This document shows positions 57,101 to 64,000 of a DNA stretch of 64,000 bases, piece by piece. The translations under genes were made by a program, and so were the position numbers. Within the stretch, counting starts at the first letter, position 1. Each line of letters begins with the position of its first letter. The stretch is from Salvelinus alpinus. Lineage: Eukaryota; Chordata; Actinopteri; Salmoniformes; Salmonidae. The notes under the pieces were generated by a model. It had not been told where the DNA came from. It saw only the letters and a list, made by a program, of their open reading frames with translations, and did not search any database. The DNA lies in contig NC_092087.1 in the NCBI RefSeq assembly GCF_045679555.1, forward strand, positions 22,034,925 to 22,098,924, given 5' to 3'.

Positions 57101-58857
57101 ATTGTTTAAGTAAAGTATGACATACTTGGGCTTGAAGTGACAAATCCGAACTGCCTACTTCTTGCAAATCCGTGTGAATGTTTTGTCCTATGATATGACA
57201 TACAAATTCTATTCAGCCTACGTTTCATTTCAGGGCTGGGTTTTATTTTAATGTTACCACCTACCAGCATGGCATTGTTAATTAAATAGAAACAGCAGCT
57301 GCAAAGTTATTCCTCTTGATGAGCCAAACTGAGATGAGCCAAACAGCCTTGTGTCCACTTGGCCACCTGAGCCATGGAACAAATAAAAATAGACGCTGCA
57401 AACTTGTGTTTATGCACATCCACTTTTTTTATCCATCTTTCAATAACAATAGATGGCGAAGTCAAAGATGTTTCCATCTGTGGCAAAGTTTTCCCAAAAT
57501 CAATGCTAATCACAAATCCAGCTCCAGAACCAGCCATAGAGCCAACTGGCTAATCTTTTTAATACGGTGTAGTAACAACAGATAACATTAGCTAGCTAAA
57601 TAAGGTTAACATGCTCGCTAGCTACACTGACAGCTGTCAGTGCCCTATTTGTTAACGTTTACCAAATCAACGTGGAAATTCCCACACCCAATTCATGAAT
57701 ACGTATAAGCAGCCTTTGTTATTTTTCAGAGGTGGAACCTCAACGTGCATTTCATCTCTAGGACAGGAAATTACGTCGATGCCAAGAGGCGGGCCTTTGA
57801 AATGTTCCTTTCCAGGGCCCGAGACTTAATAGGTTCATTGGCCATGCACTGCCAAAGTATTGGTAAAACTCATTGTATGCCATTTTTATCCCACTCAAGT
57901 TGTGTTCTGATTATGAGGGGGTCCCTGAAGAATTTTCTATCATAAAAGGGGTCTCCGGCGCCAAAAAGTTTGAGAACCCCTGCTTTAAAAGAAAGAAATC
58001 ACTCCTGAAGAATAGAGTACTGTATTTCCTTCCCAAAAACAAATCTGTATCATGACCTTCAGAAAAGGCAAATAAACAAACGTACCATATCAATCATAAT
58101 CCAACATACTCTCAGTCTGAAACAGAACAAATAAGACAAGCAAAACCTACCACTTATTTCAAAGACCACTTATTCTAAATCCAGGAAGCAAGATATGTGG
58201 ATGAGAAAGGATACATGTGAGCTCTTGTGCAGCGACATTCCTACTCCCTCTTATCCAGCTAACACACACTGAAGGCCTGTTCACAGAGGTTGCATGGTTC
58301 AAAATGTGTCAAAGCGGTTTCTTGGAAAACATCAATTCAACAGTTATTTCATACTGCCGTCGCTCTCGTGAAATTGTGGCATAGCAAGAGCTGTTAGTTC
58401 AATCAATAGAACATGTGGCTTGTAAAGTATTTATTTGAAACTATTTCCAATTAAGTAGTTAATAATAATGATAATAATTAGGTCTATAGTTGGCCAAGTG
58501 CAATATTATAAGCAGCCCATTTACCCTCTGTTCAAGTGGACACATTTCAATTAGAGAAATATACATTTTCTGTCACCATAAAGTGGCATTGTTCAGAACT
58601 ATGACTGGATGTGTAATTCGAACAGGGGAGCTGGTCTGTAGTAACATGACATCTACAGTAAGTAGGCTACAAGTGGATATCGGTCACTGGAAAGTGATGC
58701 CATTATTAGAGTAGCCATGCCCACCTGGTTCTGTGCCCACCACCAGGCCTGGAGTGGGGCTTTCAGACCTCTCGTTGCGGAGACGGTCCACTGGTGCCAG
58801 GGTGCCATTCTGCTGGACCTCCCACGGTATACCCTTGTTGTGGACATATACAGCCAT
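54151..58857 (-). CDS. mon1a: MON1A, Mon1-Ccz1 complex subunit (vesicular trafficking)
   Basis: Five coding exons on the minus strand: 58857-58725, 56143-55739, 55514-54749, 54643-54496 and 54291-54151, with GT/AG borders and matching phases: 1593 nt, 530 aa (human MON1A is about 555). Start ATG at 58857. MON1 with CCZ1 is the guanine-nucleotide exchange factor that loads Rab7 on late endosomes and autophagosomes. Conserved landmarks: SESPTPG near the N-terminus; an acidic Glu-rich linker (about residues 60-110); [19 protein letters not shown]... longin-like start; [42 protein letters not shown]; ending FILSPLTY as in vertebrate MON1 proteins. Exon 1 is separated from exon 2 by a 2.6-kb intron. 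An upstream 5' UTR intron is possible (acceptor TTACAG near 58890). It lies upstream of mst1r in the same orientation, as in mammals. Confidence 0.95.
56144..58724. other. mon1a intron 1, with small repeat fragments
   Basis: No exon. About 56930-56990 has the phrase TGTGCTATATAAATAAAG, the 3' end of a common teleost LINE/SINE tail. About 57790-57985 ends AAAAAGTTTGAGAACCCCTG, the end of a dispersed MITE-type repeat. The rest is unassigned. Confidence 0.5.
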
Positions 58858-59760
58858 CACTGCTGCATAAGTTACTACAGGGACAACCACCTGTAACACG
58901 GGATAGTAGATACCAAGTCTGTCAACATCTGAAACAGTGAGTTTCAGTATTCGCATCGGCTTAGTCTCGTGTTGTTGTACACGTTGACTCCAAGTTGAGT
59001 ACACTGACTGTGTTTTTCTGTGACTATGTATACATGTCATGTTAAAGATGAGAGTGAAAGACGATTGGTACAACAGTCGACAACTTGAGCGGATCTTCGA
59101 GCTGTTCTTGCTGAGACAACACTTAGCTATCTAGCTAGCTAACGTTAGTTTGTTAGCATAGCTAGCTAGTTCTGCAGGTAAATAGGATAGTTAGCTAGCT
59201 AGCTATTGCATTTTCCTGTGTACACAAATTATTTTCAAATCATAGCTACCTTTAATTTCTTCGAGAAGAATTGAAATGCATGTTAAATGTTGTAACGTTA
59301 TCGTAAACTGTTGTTTGACTCTTTGTGTGTAGAATAATACCACCTCTAGCGGGCGCGCATCTCCTGACGGAAGTACAGTGCCTTTATTATTGAATTATGG
59401 GGAAGTAATTCCTCACCATTTTGAGTGCATTGGGTACGTTCCCGAATGCGTCTATTTTACGTTTACGAGGATTTGCATGATGCTGCGTAGATTCGTTCAA
59501 ATTTTGTACATTTACAATTTTCAGTGTGCCAAACTCGCTAGTTTTGTGGTGGTTAACAATATTTCAATTTAGAAAGTATGCGATGGTCTAGCTCAGACTA
59601 ATCAATTTCACGGCATAGCTCAGACAAAGAAATCAAAAAAAAGTTATCTGAGAGTACCCTTTTGATGACAAGATACACACAAGGGGCAGATACTTTTACT
59701 TTTACTTAAACCTGCTAGGTAAAATCACAGTTGAAGTAAAACAAAAAAAGACATAAATCA
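58858..59760. promoter_or_regulatory. Upstream region of mon1a
   Basis: No other gene seen. The minus-strand sequence just before the start codon may hold a short 5' UTR exon ending near 58890. At 59125-59210 the motif GCTAGCTA recurs many times. No TATA box can be defended; the promoter call is positional. Confidence 0.35.
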
Positions 59761-60975
59761 AATCCTTTACCTGGTTGCTGTTTTTTTTGTCTGCCTGTTT
59801 TTCCCACAGGGGGTTTCCCCTGTGTTTGCAGAGGTACTGGGTAATTTAACCCTCACCGAGTTCCTATTCCTCCAAGTGGGTCACAACATAGCTCTCCCAG
59901 GGCGTCGGAACCCTGCTCCGTGGCCTTGTTGGCTTGGCTGAGCTTATGGCTTCCCTTTGTGACAGGTGTGATGGTGGCATCCCCCTGGGGATCTGCATAC
60001 CTCGTGTATGCACTGCCTGGGTTTAGGCCATACTGGATGCCTGTTTTGTGTGGTGTTCTTAGATCACCTGCACCTGGTGCGATTGGAAGCCATGCACAAG
60101 TGGGTTGGCCAGGCTGGGGTTCAGGCTGGGGACGAGCTCCCTCCCTCAGGAGTGATGCGGCAGCGAGTTGTTAGTCCCTCTACTGGGCCCAGTGCCCCTC
60201 CAAGGAAGTGTGGCCAGAGACACCGCAGGCAGAGCCCATCTGCTGCCAGTCCTGGACGGGGGCATGAGTTGGACCGCTGGGACCACCTTGAACGGAGGGC
60301 GCATGCCCTGTGTCAGGAGGTTGATAGCTTCGATGGCAACGACAGCAGTTCCCTGTTGGCCAGTGATAGGCTGTTCCTGGGGGACGATGCTGGCAGCGGG
60401 GCTTCAGCGGCTCGAAAGGCTATGAGAGGCCTACTCACTTGGGTAGCCACTGCACTGGTCATCAACTGGTGGACAGTGAGGACTCTCCATCTGTCCTCAT
60501 CTCTGCTGAGTTCTGCGAGGCCTTGCAGGGGAGCTGGGCCTCTGCCATGGCCGGGGGGGGGGGGGTCGTATCCCTCTGCCATATCCCTCACCGGGTTCCT
60601 ATTCCTCCAAGCAGGTCACGACATATGCTCTTCTCCGTGGCCTTGTTGACTTGGCTGAGCTTATAACTTTCCTTTGACAGGTGTGATGGTGTCAACAGTC
60701 ACCAGCATAGGGACGTGCCTGAGGGACCCATGCGCTCGGGGCGCCAGAAGAGAGGTGGGCCCCGGCAGGTCCCCTGACACACCCTTCCCTGGCCTGAAGA
60801 ATTCCTCACTCCTGGACATGGGTGTCGTCCGCAGGATTGAGACATCCGAACGGCTAGGTGGGTTATACTCCACTTATGTTGTGGTCCAAAAAAGGGTTTC
60901 GACCGATTCTGGACCTCCGCAACCTCAATAGGTACTTTGGTCTATGCCCAAACAGTTTGAGCCTCTACTTTTAAA
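59761..60975 (+). mobile_element. DIRS-like retrotransposon, left part
   Basis: A gag-like frame (60008-60649), then, at 60790-60930, a segment (LLDMGVVRRIETSERLGGLYSTYVVVQK) matching the start of DIRS reverse transcriptase. The element is cut at about 60975 by a LINE and resumes at 63752 with RNase H. A roughly 120-bp direct repeat (59851-59976 and 60585-60692) flanks the gag frame. The left end of the element is not identified. Confidence 0.7.
60008..60649 (+). pseudogene. DIRS gag-like ORF
   Basis: Open for 213 aa, but the family's usual reading also uses neighbouring frames. The opening MHCLGLGHTGCLFC has a Cys pair like the zinc-knuckle area of fish DIRS gag. The rest is Arg/Ser/Ala-rich with no further domain. 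A G-run at 60552-60565 lies near the end. Probably a damaged gag; the start Met is uncertain. Confidence 0.5.
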
Positions 60976-60977
60976 GA

Positions 60978-63751
60978 TCCATCTCTCCAGAAATAAGTCC
61001 CTCACTGTTGCCGCTTGTTATAAGACCCCCCTCAGCTCCCAGCTGTGCCCTGGACACCATATGTGAATTGATTGCCCACCCCCCCATCTATCGTCAGAGT
61101 TTGTACTGCTAGGTGACCTAAATTGGGATATGCTTAACACCCCGGCCGTCCTACAATCTAAGATAGATGCACTCAATCACAAATTATCAAGGAACCCACC
61201 AGGTACAACCCTAAATCCGTAACCATGGGCACCCTCATAGATTTCATCCTGACCAACTTGCCCTCAAAATACACCTCTGTTGTCTTCAACCAGGATCTCA
61301 GCGATCACTGCCTCATTGTCTGCGTCCGTTATGGGTCCGCAGTCAAACGACCACCCCTCATCACTGTCAAACGCTCCCTAAAACACTTCTGCGAGCAGGC
61401 CTTTCTAATCGACCTGGCCCGGGTATCCTGGAAGGATATTGACCTCATCCCGTCAGTAGAGGATGCCTGGTTGTTCTTTAAAAGTGCTTTCCTCACCACC
61501 TTAAATAAGGATGCCCCTTTCAAAAAATGTAGAATTAAGAACAGATATAGCCCTTGGTTCACTCCAGACTTGACTGCCCTTGACCAGCACAAAAACATCC
61601 TGTGGCGTACTGCACTAGCATCGAATATTCCCCGTGATATGCAACTTTTCAGGGAAGTCCGGGACCAATACACACAGTCCGTTAGGAAAGCAAAGGCTAG
61701 CTTTTTCAAACAGAAATGTGCATCCTGCAGCACTAATTCCAAAAAGTTTTGGGACACTGTAAAGTTCATGGCGAATAAGAGCACCTCATCCCAGCTGCCC
61801 ACTGCACTGAGATGAGACTAGGAAACACTATCACCACTGATAAATCCACGATAATCGAGAATTTCAATAAGCATTTCTCTACGGCTGGCCATGCTTTCCA
61901 CCTGCCCCCCCCCCCATTCTCCTTCCCCCAAATCCAGACAGCTGATGTTCTGAAAGAGCTGCAAAATCTGGATCCCAACAAATCAGCTGGGCTAGACAAT
62001 CTGAACCCTCTCTTTCTAAAATTATCCGACACCATTGTTACAACCCCTATTACTAGTCTGTTCAACCTTGTTCGTATTGTCTGAGATTTCTAAAGATTGG
62101 AAAGCGGCCGCGGTCATCCCCCTCTTCAAAGGGGGAGACACTCTAGACCCAAACTGTTACAGACCTATATCTATCCTGCCCTGCCTTTTTATAAAGTCTT
62201 CGAAAACCAAGTGAACAAACAGATCACCGACCATTTCGAATCCCTCCGTACCTTCTCCGCTATGCAATCTGGTTCCCGAGCTGGTCATGGGTGCACCTCA
62301 GCCACGCTCAAGGTCCTAAACAATATCATAACTGCCATCTATAAAGACAGTACTGTGCAGCCATCTTTATCGACCTGGCCAAGGCTTTCGACTCTGTCAA
62401 TCACCGTATTCTTATCGGCAGACTCAACAGCTTTGGTTTCTCTGACAGAGTTCAGTGTGTCAAATCGGAGGGCCTGTTGTCCAGACCTCTGGCAGTCTCT
62501 ATGGGGGTGCCACAGTGTTCAATTCTCGGGCCGACTCTTTTCTCTGTATATATCTATGATGTCGCTCTTGCTGCGGGTGATTCTTTGATCCACCTCTACG
62601 CAGATGACACCATTCTGTATACATCTGGCCCTTCTTTGGACACTGTATTAACAAACCTCCAAACGAGCGTCAACGCCAATCAAGACTCCTTCCGTGGCCT
62701 CCAACTGCTCTTAAATGCTAGTAAAATGAAATGCATGCTCATCAACCAATCGCTGCCTGCACCCGCCCGCCAGACTTAGACTTAGAATATGTGGACTACT
62801 ACAAAAACCTAAGAGTCTGGCTAAACTGTAAACTCTCCTTCCAGACTCACATTAAGCATCTCCAATCCAAAGTTAAATCTAGAATCGTCTTCCTATTTCG
62901 CAACAAAGCCTCCTTCACTCATGCTGCCAAACTTACCCTTGTAAAACTGACTATCCTACCGATCCTTGACTTCGGTGATGTCATTTACAAATTAGCCTCC
63001 AACACTCTACTCAGCAAATTGGATGCAGTCTATCACAGTGCCATCCGTTTTGTCACCAAAGCCCCATATACTACCCACTACTGCGACCTGTATGCTCTCG
63101 TTGGCTGGTCCTCGTTACATATTCGTTGCCAAACCCACTGGCTCCAGGTCATCTATAAGTCTTTGTTAGGTATAGTTCCACCTTATTTCAGCTCACTGGT
63201 CACCATAGCAACACCCACCCATAGCACACGCTCCACCAGGTATATTTCACTGGTCATCCCCAAAGCCAACACCTCGTTTGGCCGCCTTTCCTTCCAGTTC
63301 TCTGCTGCCAATTACTGGAACGAATTGCAAAAATCCTTATATCTTATATCTTATTCTTATATCTCCTACTCTAACTTTAGAGCAGCTTACCGATCGCTGC
63401 AGCTGTACATAGCCCATCCAACCAACTACCTACCTCATCCCCATTTTTGTTTCTGCTCTTTTGCACACCAGTATTTCTACTTGCACATCCTCATCTGCAC
63501 GTATATCACTCCAGTGTAAATTGCTAAATTGTAATTACTTCGCCACCATTGGCCTATTTATTGCGTTACCTCCTTACTTCATTTGCACACACTGTATACA
63601 GATTTTACTATTGTGTTATTGACTGTACGTTTGTTTATCCCATGTGTAACTCTGTGCTTCGTCGCGCTGCTATCTTGGCCAGGTCGCAGTTGTAAATGAG
63701 AACTTGTCTCAACTGGCCTACCTGGTTAAATAAAGGTGAAATAAAATAAAC
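60978..63751 (+). mobile_element. 5'-truncated LINE inserted in the DIRS element
   Basis: Begins inside the endonuclease domain and ends in a 3' UTR with ATGAGAACTTGTCTCAACTG, GGTTAAATAAAGGTG and AATAAAATAAA. Internal order: endonuclease C-part, linker, reverse transcriptase, C-terminal domain. Both junctions fall in DIRS coding sequence, so this LINE is younger. It resembles CR1/L2/Rex-type LINEs of salmonids. Confidence 0.78.
61000..63519 (+). pseudogene. LINE ORF2 (endonuclease and reverse transcriptase), frameshifted
   Basis: Endonuclease end: LLGDLNWDML near 61105 and the SDH motif (QDLSDHCLIVCV, 61300). An open stretch 61225-61815 continues into the linker; the next frame is 61812-62084 (DPNKSAGLDNLNPLFLK). 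RT blocks follow in shifted frames: AKAFDSVNH near 62380, MGVPQCSILGPTLFS at 62500, and the catalytic HLYADDTILY at 62595. The C-terminal region is open at 62731-63519. At least three frameshifts make it inactive. Confidence 0.78.
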
Positions 63752-64000
63752 TGAGGAAATTCTGCCGGGAACTAGTCAGCACAAACGCCTCCCAGATCGG
63801 CTGGGGGGGTGTGACCAAGGGCAGGTCGGCCAGTGGCTGTTGGCTATCCCCTTGGAGCGACAGGCGCATCAATACACTACAGCTCCGTGCTGTACTGCTG
63901 GCCCTGCAGTCTTTCCTTCCACATCTGAAGGGAAGACATGTCCTGGTGAGAACGGACAACACCACAGTGGTGGCTTACATCAACCATCAGGGTGGGCTGA
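63752..64000 (+). pseudogene. DIRS-like RNase H part, running off the window
   Basis: Open on the plus strand to the window end: TNASQIGWGGV, LRAVLLALQSFLPHL, then VLVRTDNTTVVAYINHQGG, the RNase H block of DIRS elements. The first Asp of the TDAS block is Asn here and the usual Glu before LRAV is Gln, so catalysis is doubtful. The RT core between 60975 and here is absent. Confidence 0.72.

Overview
The window looks like the genome of a salmonid fish (Salmo, Oncorhynchus or Salvelinus type; I cannot say which). It holds two intact vertebrate genes with fish-like proteins, embedded in Tc1-like, L2-like, DIRS-like and tRNA-SINE repeats of the kinds typical of salmonids. There are no bacterial-type operons, CRISPR arrays or rRNA/tRNA genes.

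Genes. Both genes lie on the minus strand in tandem. mon1a (five coding exons, 58857 to 54151, 530 aa) encodes the MON1 subunit of the Mon1-Ccz1 Rab7 exchange factor. mst1r (RON receptor tyrosine kinase; twenty coding exons, 48077 to 29978, about 1378 aa) encodes a MET-family receptor with signal peptide, Sema domain and furin site, PSI domain, IPT repeats, transmembrane helix, Cbl-type DYR motif, kinase domain and two-tyrosine docking tail. Every exon junction I checked has canonical GT/AG sites and keeps the reading frame. The neighbouring order and orientation match mammalian MON1A-MST1R. A candidate 5' UTR exon of mst1r lies near 50263-50340.

Left flank (1-29 kb). This part is almost entirely mobile DNA. 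An IS630/Tc1-like transposon (268-6551) has perfect 25-bp inverted repeats, TA flanks and an apparently intact three-exon transposase. A 1.82-kb non-coding element flanked by TTAA sits inside it, and a second copy of the same family sits inside the first. More copies lie at 8020-9843, 14305-16230 (reverse, carrying a solo LTR), 16418-17383 (inside a retroviral integrase relic) and 20279-21193 (inside an L2-like LINE whose ORF1 has an SGNH esterase-like domain). Two decayed Tc1-like elements lie almost end to end at 24.8-27.5 kb.

Gene introns and spacers. mst1r introns host a Tc1 copy, several MITEs, a tandem tRNA-derived SINE dimer, Tc1 ends and a solo LTR. The spacer between the two genes holds a Tc1 element inside a hAT-like non-autonomous element. 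Right flank (59.7-64 kb): a DIRS-like retrotransposon interrupted by a 5'-truncated LINE, running off the window.

The genes do not form one pathway. mst1r is a cell-surface receptor and mon1a is an endosomal trafficking factor; they are linked by conserved synteny. The most unusual material is the nested TTAA-flanked family built from three repeated modules, and the intact intron-bearing transposase that hosts it.
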